Source: Phocaeicola salanitronis DSM 18170 (GTDB taxonomy: Bacteria; Bacteroidota; Bacteroidia; Bacteroidales; Bacteroidaceae). From it: a stretch of 64,000 nt of DNA. The position numbers and the translations under genes were made by a program. The first letter of the stretch is position 1, and each line of letters opens with the position of its first letter. The notes below the pieces were generated by a model. That model made no database searches. It was not told the origin of the DNA and was given only the letters and a program-made list of their open reading frames with translations. The DNA is taken from the NCBI RefSeq assembly GCF_000190575.1, contig NC_015164.1, forward strand, positions 1,488,001 to 1,552,000, written 5' to 3'. Below are positions 26,787 to 35,032 of the stretch, in pieces.

Positions 26787-28436
26787 TTATAATCCGGACA
26801 ATTCTTCGATACGCTTTGCACATTTATTGACAAACTCTTCATCTCCTGCCGACTCTGCATATTTCAATCCTTTTTCAAAATAACTTAACGCCAAAGATAT
26901 GTCTCTACTGTCAGCTACTCCTATACGTGTTTCACCCGCATAATAATCACATCCCAATTCATACAGAGCCTTATAAGAAGTACTGTCCAATTGCACAGAA
27001 AGCAAGTTCAGCTTATGCGACTTTTGGTTATCAACCGAAATTTTACCTTTCAGATTTTCCCGCATTTTCAAATACAGACTTAACGAATCATGACTTTCTG
27101 CGTACAAACGTCCTTTCAGATAAGCAGCTTCAGCAGAACTGATATATTTCTTGGATATAACTTTATCCAACAAATCCAATCCTTTCAACGCTTCCGTTGG
27201 ACTCTGTAAATAAGACAAAGCTTCTTGAGTTATTAATGCAGATGTTTTTATGGTACATCCAGACAAGCTATCTATCTCATAATAAGCTTTCGTATCGTCA
27301 ATCACAACATCTTGTAATTCTGCTCTACGCTGTTGAATAGCCAATAAATCTTCTTCTGATTTACCGTCATCACCCGATATCATGACTCCAATACAACCGA
27401 CAATAATCACAGCCATTACCGCAGCTACAATTACCATTTGTTTCTGATGCCCTTTAACAAACTCTTCGATTTTAATATGCGAGGTTGATTCTTTCTCCAA
27501 ACTTTTCAACTGCTCTACAGCCACCCTAAATTCTGCCGCAGACTGGTATCGTTTACTTTGCTCTTTTTCTGTAGCCTTTCCAATAATTTTCCGTAAGGCT
27601 TTGTCTTCTATTAGCTGCAAAGGCATCTTCTTATGCTGCTGCATCTCCAAAATTTCATGAGTAGCCCCTTCGAAAGGCAAATTCCCCGTCACCAATTGAA
27701 AGAACATAATACCTATCGCATAAATGTCCGTTGTCTCATTCTGATGAGAAACATCCCCCAATACCAATTCCGGCGCAGCATAAGCGGCTTTTCCCATAAA
27801 CATACCTGCTGTTGTAAGAAGTTGGTCCTGCGTATTCAACGTAGACATTTGCTTAGCAATGCCAAAATCAATGATTTTCACTTTCCTATCTGAAGTAATC
27901 ATGATATTACTTGGATCAATATCCCGATGCACATACCCTTTGTCATGCAATGCCATAATACCAGATAACACATTTTTTATGATAAATACAGCAAATTCAC
28001 GACGTTCATTCTGATACATACGATATAATTCTTCAGCAAAAGGTATCAAGCTTCCTTCATTATCCGTAACTTTTCCTTTCAGCAAATCATATAGCATCAC
28101 TCCATGAAGCAACTCACTCACAACATGATAACGTTCGTGTACCTTCCCGGGAGCAATTTCTTCATCGATTTGAATAAACCCATACATCTCTACTAAATTC
28201 TCGTTATGAATCTGAATAGAAGCTTCTCTTCTGGCACGTTCTATTACATTTACCGGAAGGTCATCAAACAAAAATTTAATAGCTACAGGAATCCGTACGC
28301 CTGTCTTTTCGTCCACACGTATTCCTTTGAAAACTTGTCCCATACCGCCTACGCCCAACGGTTTTTCTTCCGTATCTATTTCATAATGAATTTTTGCCAA
28401 GCGTTCAGCAGCACCTTGTATTATCATTACAGACAT
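26787..28436 (-). CDS. Transmembrane Ser/Thr kinase with external TPR/Sel1-like domain
   Basis: A 549-residue protein. The kinase domain (about 18-315) has LGVGGMGQVFKG, VAIKFL (Lys54), YVHRDIDPSNIM (170-179), IIDFGIAK (188-195) and AAYAAPEL. The catalytic-loop Lys is replaced by Asp (HRDIDPSN instead of HRDxKPxN), a known variant whose activity is uncertain. A membrane helix at 333-353 is followed by about 195 residues with helical repeats (SPTEALKGLDLLDKVISKK, SLALSYFEKGLKYAESAG) resembling TPR/Sel1. The outer part may sense envelope state (inference). Second gene of the operon, 18 bp after the soluble FHA gene. Confidence 0.92.
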   Translation of the reverse strand: MSVMIIQGAAERLAKIHYEIDTEEKPLGVGGMGQVFKGIRVDEKTGVRIPVAIKFLFDDLPVNVIERARREASIQIHNENLVEMYGFIQIDEEIAPGKVHERYHVVSELLHGVMLYDLLKGKVTDNEGSLIPFAEELYRMYQNERREFAVFIIKNVLSGIMALHDKGYVHRDIDPSNIMITSDRKVKIIDFGIAKQMSTLNTQDQLLTTAGMFMGKAAYAAPELVLGDVSHQNETTDIYAIGIMFFQLVTGNLPFEGATHEILEMQQHKKMPLQLIEDKALRKIIGKATEKEQSKRYQSAAEFRVAVEQLKSLEKESTSHIKIEEFVKGHQKQMVIVAAVMAVIIVGCIGVMISGDDGKSEEDLLAIQQRRAELQDVVIDDTKAYYEIDSLSGCTIKTSALITQEALSYLQSPTEALKGLDLLDKVISKKYISSAEAAYLKGRLYAESHDSLSLYLKMRENLKGKISVDNQKSHKLNLLSVQLDSTSYKALYELGCDYYAGETRIGVADSRDISLALSYFEKGLKYAESAGDEEFVNKCAKRIEELSGL

Positions 28437-28454
28437 AATCCTATTTTCTTTACA

Positions 28455-29192
28455 TTACATAAACTGAGTTCCACCCGGTTCAGTCATATTACCTCCATCC
28501 AAGGGCACAGTGCCATCATTCTGCCTACGCTTATTGTGGTCATAAGGATTGAAATTCTGTCCGCCACGAAGCACTTGCTGCTTAAAACTCTCGTCATAAT
28601 CATCCTCTTCTGCAACGTCTGTCGGGATAAAATCTTTTGAAACGGAAAGTCCTAACGATTCAGCATCCACTAAAATTAATAACAGCCTATAATTTAACCC
28701 TATTGTCAAAATATCATTATTAAAACATTCATGAGCACTGTAATCAAGCTCTTCTTCATTGACAAAAATGCCATTCTTCGAACCCTCGTCTTTAATTGAG
28801 GCCAAAACCTTATGAGTGGTTTTCATTTGCTTCACATTCAATACAGCATGCAGATCCGATACTGTATGTTCCCTTAAACAAATATCACATTTTTCTGAAC
28901 GCCCAATAGTATTTCTCCCTACGTAAACAGGCCAAAATTCCCCTATACCCTGACGAGATATCGAATATAAAAAGCCCACAACAGGATCCGCTCTTCTACT
29001 ACTGTTTACTACTGCTTCATCCACACCCGGAGCACGACGTTCCATTCCTGGAACAATTGTTCCTTGCTTATCATAATCTATATTCACATACGTAGACGAA
29101 CGGGAATACATATTATGACGACTTTCACTTTTTTTCTCATTTGATGAAAAACCTTCTCCTAATCCCGGGATTACCGTTTTATCTTGTGACAT
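28455..29192 (-). CDS. Soluble FHA-domain protein with Thr-Pro-Gly motifs, first gene of operon
   Basis: A 245-residue protein with no signal or membrane segment. The FHA domain spans about 88-175: VGRNTIGRSEKCDICL, VSDLHAVL, DEGSKNGIFVN. It is flanked by disordered tails rich in short Thr-centred motifs: KTVIPGLGEG (5-14), GTIVPGMERR (44-53), GTVPLDGG and GGTQFM at the C-terminus. These are attractive phosphoacceptor sites for the operon kinases (inference). Probably a cytoplasmic adaptor. The promoter lies within 29193-29300. Confidence 0.88.
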   Translation of the reverse strand: MSQDKTVIPGLGEGFSSNEKKSESRHNMYSRSSTYVNIDYDKQGTIVPGMERRAPGVDEAVVNSSRRADPVVGFLYSISRQGIGEFWPVYVGRNTIGRSEKCDICLREHTVSDLHAVLNVKQMKTTHKVLASIKDEGSKNGIFVNEEELDYSAHECFNNDILTIGLNYRLLLILVDAESLGLSVSKDFIPTDVAEEDDYDESFKQQVLRGGQNFNPYDHNKRRQNDGTVPLDGGNMTEPGGTQFM

Positions 29193-29441
29193 AACCTAAA
29201 AATTTAATATTATTAACTACGTGAAGATACTGACTATATAAAGACTAAACAAATAACGTCGTTCGCAAATATTACCAAGCTGTCCAATATATGTACTATA
29301 CGGTCAAAAAACGAAACTATCTATCCATTTTTAGCTAAAATACAGACAAATAATTCAATGCAAATCCACTATTTACTATCATCATTTCAAAAAACATTAG
29401 CCTAATTTAGATACATTTGCCCTGCATTTTCTCTTTTCTTC
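29193..29441. promoter_or_regulatory. AT-rich divergent region upstream of kinase operon
   Basis: No gene seen. The minus strand has an imperfect -7 box AATATTTG followed by CGAACGAC (complement of about 29260-29275), about 70 bp from the first operon ATG. The same ATATTTGCGAACGAC string occurs at the thrA promoter. A plus-strand TACATTTG lies at 29412-29419. I see no repeat or hairpin of note in the rest. Confidence 0.45.
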
Positions 29442-29496
29442 TTTGCTAATCAAAGAAAAAGCATTACCTTTGCAGCCGCTAATACGGGATATTAGC
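29442..29496 (+). promoter_or_regulatory. rpsP promoter and leader hairpin
   Basis: TTTG (29442-29445) and TACCTTTG (29465-29472) with a 19-bp spacer match the Bacteroides consensus. A leader hairpin GCTAAT..ATTAGC (29478-29496) follows right after the start site. It could be a regulatory or protective structure. Confidence 0.8.
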
Positions 29497-29535
29497 ATAA
29501 TTCAAATCATTAATCATTAAATAAAAACAAATTAA

Positions 29536-30087
29536 ATGGCAACAAAAATCAGATTGCAAAGACACGGACGCAAAGGATACGCGTTCTATTCAATCGTTAT
29601 TGCAGACTCAAGAGCACCACGTGATGGTAGATTTATTGAAAAAGTTGGTACATACAACCCCAATACCAATCCTGCCACAGTAGATTTGAATTTCGACCGT
29701 GCATTGTATTGGGTAAAAGTAGGTGCACAGCCTACAGACACCGTACGTAACATCCTGTCGCGCGAAGGCGTTTACATGATGAAACACTTGCAAGGCGGTG
29801 TTGCAAAAGGCGCATTCGATGAAGCTACAGCCGAAGCCCGTTTCAATGCTTGGAAAGAAAACAAACAAGCTGGCTTAGACGCACTGAGAAAGAAAGAAGA
29901 AGAAGCTAAAAAAGCTGCTGCTAAAGAACGTCTGGAAGCAGAAAAGAAAGTAAACGAAGAAATCGCTAAGAAAGTAGCTGAAAAGAAAGCTGCCGAAGCC
30001 GCTGCTAAGGCAGAAGCTGAAGCTGCAGCTGCTCCTGCAGAAGAAACTCCGGCTGAAACTGCCGCAGAAGCTCCTGCTGAAGCATAA
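29536..30087 (+). CDS. rpsP: 30S ribosomal protein S16, long C-terminal tail
   Basis: A 183-residue protein. Residues 1-80 are S16: [58 protein letters not shown]. The remaining 100 residues are an Ala/Lys/Glu-rich helical tail ([41 protein letters not shown]), typical of Bacteroidetes S16 and absent in E. coli (82 residues). Single gene between a strong promoter and a bidirectional terminator. Confidence 0.97.
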   Translation: MATKIRLQRHGRKGYAFYSIVIADSRAPRDGRFIEKVGTYNPNTNPATVDLNFDRALYWVKVGAQPTDTVRNILSREGVYMMKHLQGGVAKGAFDEATAEARFNAWKENKQAGLDALRKKEEEAKKAAAKERLEAEKKVNEEIAKKVAEKKAAEAAAKAEAEAAAAPAEETPAETAAEAPAEA

Positions 30088-30105
30088 CATTCTTTTATTA
30101 TTTAT

Positions 30106-30143
30106 AAAAATACCCGACTTCATTTCAGAAGCCGGGTATTTTT
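30106..30143. terminator. Bidirectional terminator between rpsP and the EEP gene
   Basis: AAAAATACCCG (30106-30116) pairs with CGGGTATTTTT (30133-30143), extended by an inner GACTT/GAAGC-type partial pairing. There are U-runs on both strands, and it serves the two convergent genes. Confidence 0.9.
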
Positions 30144-30148
30144 ATGTC

Positions 30149-31168
30149 TTACCGCTTGATGAAATAAACCACGGTGGGCAAATGGTCACTATAGCCGTTC
30201 AGCCAACGTCCGCCCGCTTGCGTACGGTTGGGATAACCGGCATATTTTCCTTCGGTCTGGAACAGATAGTCGCGTTTGAATATCTGATGGCTTTCGTACG
30301 TCAGCTTCCGGTGCCGGCGGTTCAGGAAATTGCCGGTAAAGACTATCTGGTCGAAAAGGTTCCATTTCCCCCGGTACTTCAATGTCCCGTCACCTCCTTC
30401 CAGCGTATTCCACCACGGATTATACAGTTCTTTCTTTTTCACATCCTTGGCATTACGTTTGGCTCCGAGCGATTCTGCCATGCTCTTGTCCATCGGGTCG
30501 TCGTTCATATCCCCCATAATGACAATCTTGATTTTCGAGTCCAGACGTTGCAAAGAGTCTTTCAAGGCACGCACCTGCACACCGGCACGCTCACGAGCCG
30601 GAGACTTGGCTCCACGCGAAGGCCAATGATTGACAATAAAAGCTACCCGTTCGCCTGCCAATTCTCCGTCCGCTATCAAGAAGCCACGTGTAGGCCTGTC
30701 GGACGGCTCCGCAAGCTGATAAGGCACCAACCTTGTAGATTTCACCTGATAAAGTTCCGGATTATAGAACATGGCACAATCGATGCCCCGTTCGTCCGGT
30801 CCTTCGTAATGGATAATCTGATACCCCCGTTCCTTCAACGCAGGCTGGGCTAACAAGTCTTCCAGCACACGGCGGTTTTCTACCTCTGCCATGCCTATCA
30901 CCGCGGCTCCTTGGGGCACTTTATCCGTAGCCAACAGGCTCAATACAGTCGACATGTGCTCCAATTTCGACTGATATTTCTTATCATCCCATTTATTCCG
31001 TCCGTCCGGCAAATATTCATAATCGTTCTTCCCTTCATCGTGAACGGTATCAAACAGGTTTTCCAAGTTATAAAACGCCACTCCGTAGAGTTTCCCTTTC
31101 TTATTCTGTGCATTACCTGCTACAACCAGCAGGAACAGAAAGAGTGTCAATCCGATTCTTTTATACAT
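30149..31168 (-). CDS. Exported endonuclease/exonuclease/phosphatase-family protein
   Basis: A 339-residue protein with a signal peptide (cut after GNA, about residue 20). EEP motifs: FYNLENLFDT (31-40), GMAEVENR (Glu metal ligand), NHWPSRG, IVIMGDMNDDP (D-x-N) and GYSDHLPTVVYF (catalytic SDH). Family members hydrolyse phosphodiesters in DNA, RNA or lipids. It lies 15 bp after the DNA/RNA endonuclease gene and at the end of the TonB receptor cluster, so nucleic-acid turnover in the periplasm is plausible. A paralogue is encoded at 43335-44360. Confidence 0.9.
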   Translation of the reverse strand: MYKRIGLTLFLFLLVVAGNAQNKKGKLYGVAFYNLENLFDTVHDEGKNDYEYLPDGRNKWDDKKYQSKLEHMSTVLSLLATDKVPQGAAVIGMAEVENRRVLEDLLAQPALKERGYQIIHYEGPDERGIDCAMFYNPELYQVKSTRLVPYQLAEPSDRPTRGFLIADGELAGERVAFIVNHWPSRGAKSPARERAGVQVRALKDSLQRLDSKIKIVIMGDMNDDPMDKSMAESLGAKRNAKDVKKKELYNPWWNTLEGGDGTLKYRGKWNLFDQIVFTGNFLNRRHRKLTYESHQIFKRDYLFQTEGKYAGYPNRTQAGGRWLNGYSDHLPTVVYFIKR

Positions 31169-31183
31169 ATTCCTTCAATTTTA

Positions 31184-32449
31184 TCACCAACTCCAGTCAC
31201 TTATCACCGCTTCTGCTTCTACCTGATTCTCTACCGCATCATCCAGATTGCAGAAGAAATCAATGCCTGTCTTCCGTTCCAGCTCATCCACCGGAATCAC
31301 ATATTTTTGCAAATCTTCCGCTTTCGGATTACGAATCAATCCTTCCTGATGAGGTATCAAAAACGCAATGGCATGAAAATCATTTCCCTTTTCACTCAAT
31401 ACAGCCATAAAATAGGACGCAGGACATGCCAATCCGTGTATGGTAAAACCATTTTCATCGGTCGTAGGAGTTCCTCCCGAAACGTGTGTACCGTTAAAGT
31501 TCACCAATAATTCATTGAGGGTTCCTCCTTTTGCCACATATACCTTATCGTAGGTTCCTGATGCTGTAGAGCGTCCCCACGTCTGCACTTGTTCTTCCAA
31601 TCCACGCCAAAAACCTCCGTTAAAGTCATTCAATTGTGGCGACATGTTGCTATAATAGAAGGTCTGCTCGTTGGCTTCTTTCGTATACACCCGGTCTTCC
31701 GAAGCGCATAAATGGCCTTTATCGAAACCGTCACTCTTATGGTCTGCTTCTTCCGTACGCATCTCTTCCGGCAACTCTTCGTCTACCGCCCATGCATCGG
31801 TACGTGATACTTCATCAGCCGAAGTCGTTTTATCGAAACTGAAAGCCACCCAATTGGCGTGCCGCTTAGCCGCATTCCACTCCAGTGCATAATTCAATAC
31901 CCGATTACCGTTTACCTCAATGTCATGTGCCACATACACATTCGAATCGTTCAGGCAAGGCATTTCGTATTCCGTCACGTAATCATTACCGGCATTCGCA
32001 TTCCAGTTTCCAGCCGGAGCATCTTCTTCCACATATTCAATCGTTACATTGTTTCCTTCGATGTCTATTACCCGGAACTTCAGATAGCGGTAACGGTCGG
32101 CACCCATACACCAAGCCCAATAAGCGGCATCTTCCTCGATGTCAACCGATTGTTGCCAACCGGCTTCTTGTACAGGTACTTCCGGCATGGCGTCCAGACG
32201 TCCGGCATCGCTTTTTGAAAACCAGTAGACATCCCCATGAAAAGTCTTGTCTTGAATGTAGAACGGATAGGTGAATCCTTCGGGCTGGCATACAGAGAAC
32301 CCCTCAGAAGCGCTTTCGTACCCTTTCAATACCAATGTGAACGCTCCTTCTTGCGTGGTCTCATTCTCAATGGTTATCGTATCATTGTCGCTACACCCGA
32401 CTACTATGAAGCCGAAAAGCAGCATGCATATTCTTAAAACAGATTTCAT
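31184..32449 (-). CDS. DNA/RNA non-specific endonuclease lipoprotein (beta-beta-alpha metal)
   Basis: A 421-residue protein with a lipobox (VVGC, Cys19). The N-terminal 180 residues are a beta-rich domain I do not recognise. The C-terminal part is a NUC1-type nuclease: FDKGHLCASEDR holds the catalytic His (DRGH variant, Lys instead of Arg), followed by YYSNMSPQLNDFNGG with the metal-binding Asn, and an IPVDELERKTGIDFFCNL end. Probably surface or periplasmic. It pairs with the EEP gene downstream. Confidence 0.9.
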   Translation of the reverse strand: MKSVLRICMLLFGFIVVGCSDNDTITIENETTQEGAFTLVLKGYESASEGFSVCQPEGFTYPFYIQDKTFHGDVYWFSKSDAGRLDAMPEVPVQEAGWQQSVDIEEDAAYWAWCMGADRYRYLKFRVIDIEGNNVTIEYVEEDAPAGNWNANAGNDYVTEYEMPCLNDSNVYVAHDIEVNGNRVLNYALEWNAAKRHANWVAFSFDKTTSADEVSRTDAWAVDEELPEEMRTEEADHKSDGFDKGHLCASEDRVYTKEANEQTFYYSNMSPQLNDFNGGFWRGLEEQVQTWGRSTASGTYDKVYVAKGGTLNELLVNFNGTHVSGGTPTTDENGFTIHGLACPASYFMAVLSEKGNDFHAIAFLIPHQEGLIRNPKAEDLQKYVIPVDELERKTGIDFFCNLDDAVENQVEAEAVISDWSW

Positions 32450-32474
32450 ATATTCAGTAACCGGTTAATAATTA

Positions 32475-32544
32475 AAACGCAGATATCCGCAGATTCACGC
32501 AGATTATAATTCCAGTCTGCACGAATCCGCGAATATCTGCGTTT
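32475..32544. repeat. CGCAGATT-family inverted repeat inside the TonB-receptor cluster
   Basis: AAACGCAGATATCCGCAGAT on the left mirrors ATCCGCGAATATCTGCGTTT on the right, around a central AATTCCAGTC loop. It lies between the 812-residue lipoprotein gene and the nuclease gene and may modulate read-through. Confidence 0.88.
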
Positions 32545-32571
32545 CTTTATATAATCATTTCATTTTATAAC

Positions 32572-35010
32572 TTATTCAGCCTCATTCACCACGATATTCT
32601 TGAATTCCCACGTAGGAGCAGCCGTAGAATTGCTGATGTAAACAAAGGCAATCCGGATGGTTTGTCCTGCGTATGTACTCAAATCGTACGGACCTACCGG
32701 ATAGAAATCCCACGTCTGCCCGTCAGACCATTGCGATTCATCGAATATCAAGTCTTCCCATGTGCAAGACTCTACATTGTCTACATAATCGGTAGAAATC
32801 TTAATCTTGAAATGGTCGGTCAATGCTTCACCATTCAGATAACGGTGCGCTTCCTCAAATGCCACCTGCGGAGCCATGGCTTCCGACAAATCTATCACCG
32901 GAGATACCAGCCAGCTTTCTGCCGGATAGTTCGTACTGTTGGTATAAGCCGAGGCTTTCCAACCATACGTATCATCATTGGTCCATACAAAGTTCACGCC
33001 CTGCAAAGATATATCTTGAATGGTAAATCCGCCTTCATCCCCAACCAAACTTTCATTGAGATACGTGCCTGCCATAGCCACATATCCCTCGCCGGTTTTT
33101 TCGAAAGTAGTGGTACGGGAAGAATAAATCTGCGATGCACTCCAGCCGGCATCGTACGTATATTCCGTTACAGCCATTGTTCCGTCGGCATCTGCACGGT
33201 AAACCACGACAGCCTTATCACCTTTCGCGGCAAACGGGAACTTCTGAACCAGATAGATGGGGAATACATTGGCAGGCCGCGATACATAGTCGGCACCCAA
33301 TTCGGCATACATAGCCGGGGCGGCAACCACAACATTCGCGTCTTCATTCGTATATTCGCTCCATGCACCTTCACGATATACGTAAAGAGCAGCGGTATTG
33401 GCGTATGCGCCCGATGCACGGCTCATCTTCAACATCTGGGCTGCTACTTCCGATTCAGGTACTTCCTTGAAAAGGCATACATCCCAGTATTGTCCGTTTA
33501 CAATCGCCAGATTCTTGATTTCGGCGGTAGGCGCACACTGGTCAGTGCTCTTGTAAGCGAATGCCAAGGTAATCTTTTTCCCTGCAAACTGCGCCAGGTC
33601 TACGCTTTGAGCGATGAAATCCCAACGGTTAAATCGAGAACCATCATAAGCTAAATCTGTCCACGTAGCTGCCTGTACATCACCGGTATAATCAGTAGAG
33701 ACTTTCAGTTGCATGAAATCAGCCGCATTGTTCCCATTCAAGAAATTGAAAGCAAAATCAAAGTTCAGTACCGGATTCTGCGCTTCCGACAAGTCGATTT
33801 CGGAAGACACAAACCAGCTTTCGGCTGCCAAGTTTTTCTTATTTGCATCATCATATCCTGTCGCTTTATAATAACCGTATGAGGCATCATGAGACCATAC
33901 AGCAGACAGATCTTCAGGAACAGTAATGTTTTTAACAGCAAACAATTTGCTTTCTTCCTTCATCGCATCCTCCACATACGTGTAGCGCGAAGCTGCATAG
34001 CTTCCGTAGCTATACGAATCGTTATAAAGAGTCAGTTTTACGGTCTTGTCTTTTTCGATATTCTTTAGTTTGAATGTACCGTCTCCGTTCGCTTCAATCG
34101 ACCATTCGCCGCCTTCCGTAGGAACGGATGCCGAGAAATTGAAGCTATCATACGTACCACTCATATAGATATACTGCATATTGGTGTTCAGCAAAGTATA
34201 TCCTTCGGAACCTTCTTCGATCGTAACAACCTGCTCTGAACCGTTATCCGAAGAAATAATGCCATCGGTCACGGTAATCGCATCGGGATAGATATATCCG
34301 TAATTCTTGCTCGGATCATCCAGCTTGCCGAACGGATAATAATTGCCGTCATTAGCTTTAGCCGCAATAACGTAATTGCCCGCTTCTCCGTCGAAGGTAT
34401 TAACCTGCTGATACACTACCGGAATGACACCGCCTCCCGCACCGGGCTCGAACTCCGAGTAAGCATAGTTCACGGCTACCATATCTCCTTCTTGCGGATT
34501 TTCCATTCTGGATTCCAGTACCGACGGGATTTGTCTCAGCGTAGAGGGAGACAGATAAGTAGCGGTAGAAGTCCCGTTCCATACGCTACGGTAATCGTTA
34601 TTGGTCAGTGTGTAATCCGAAATCTTCTTGAAATCGGCCAGATAACCCGACTGGCCTCTGTACATATTATATTGCACCGAGATGCGCGAGCCGGTATCGG
34701 CATTCGGATATTTGTAATCGATAAAGGCAGGCAAATACCATTCGGCTTCCGTGGCATCGGCAAAATACTTGTTTTCGCCGATGGCTTCCAAAGCCGCCAC
34801 ATAGGTCTGCCCTTCCGGGTCTTTCGACAAGGCAAGTTCCTTGTTCGCTTCCATTCCCGCTATGGTTCCGTAATCGGAAGAAGCCAGCTGGATGGTAACG
34901 CCCGTCTTCACATCGGTCAGGGAAGAATCAATATTAAACTGGTCGTTATAATCTTCGCACGCCGACAATCCTGCCAGCAATACGGTCGACATGAGTATTA
35001 TCTTTTTCAT
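32572..35010 (-). CDS. Large lipoprotein with two choice-of-anchor J-like domains
   Basis: An 812-residue protein with a lipobox (LSAC, Cys18). The first 350 residues include an N-terminal region with a conserved AAxEAIGENKYFADATEAEWYLPAFID stretch. Two jelly-roll-like units follow, each with AAESWFVSSEIDLSEAQNP or PAESWLVSPVIDLSEAMAP followed by DFMQLKVSTDYTGDV or DHFKIKISTDYVDNV and an AFAYKSTD or AFVYISNS strand. These are cleaved-adhesin / choice-of-anchor J type. Encoded 22 bp after the TonB receptor, so it is probably its surface partner, in the position SusD has in glycan systems, although it is not SusD. Confidence 0.85.
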   Translation of the reverse strand: MKKIILMSTVLLAGLSACEDYNDQFNIDSSLTDVKTGVTIQLASSDYGTIAGMEANKELALSKDPEGQTYVAALEAIGENKYFADATEAEWYLPAFIDYKYPNADTGSRISVQYNMYRGQSGYLADFKKISDYTLTNNDYRSVWNGTSTATYLSPSTLRQIPSVLESRMENPQEGDMVAVNYAYSEFEPGAGGGVIPVVYQQVNTFDGEAGNYVIAAKANDGNYYPFGKLDDPSKNYGYIYPDAITVTDGIISSDNGSEQVVTIEEGSEGYTLLNTNMQYIYMSGTYDSFNFSASVPTEGGEWSIEANGDGTFKLKNIEKDKTVKLTLYNDSYSYGSYAASRYTYVEDAMKEESKLFAVKNITVPEDLSAVWSHDASYGYYKATGYDDANKKNLAAESWFVSSEIDLSEAQNPVLNFDFAFNFLNGNNAADFMQLKVSTDYTGDVQAATWTDLAYDGSRFNRWDFIAQSVDLAQFAGKKITLAFAYKSTDQCAPTAEIKNLAIVNGQYWDVCLFKEVPESEVAAQMLKMSRASGAYANTAALYVYREGAWSEYTNEDANVVVAAPAMYAELGADYVSRPANVFPIYLVQKFPFAAKGDKAVVVYRADADGTMAVTEYTYDAGWSASQIYSSRTTTFEKTGEGYVAMAGTYLNESLVGDEGGFTIQDISLQGVNFVWTNDDTYGWKASAYTNSTNYPAESWLVSPVIDLSEAMAPQVAFEEAHRYLNGEALTDHFKIKISTDYVDNVESCTWEDLIFDESQWSDGQTWDFYPVGPYDLSTYAGQTIRIAFVYISNSTAAPTWEFKNIVVNEAE

Positions 35011-35032
35011 ATACTGCGTTTCTTTTTTAGGA

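Noticed and set aside
19379..29192. Kinase operon as a type VI secretion regulatory block
   Set aside because: The kinase/PP2C/FHA set is similar in type, but no tss, hcp or vgrG genes occur within the 64 kb and the operon ends in exported WG and repeat proteins.
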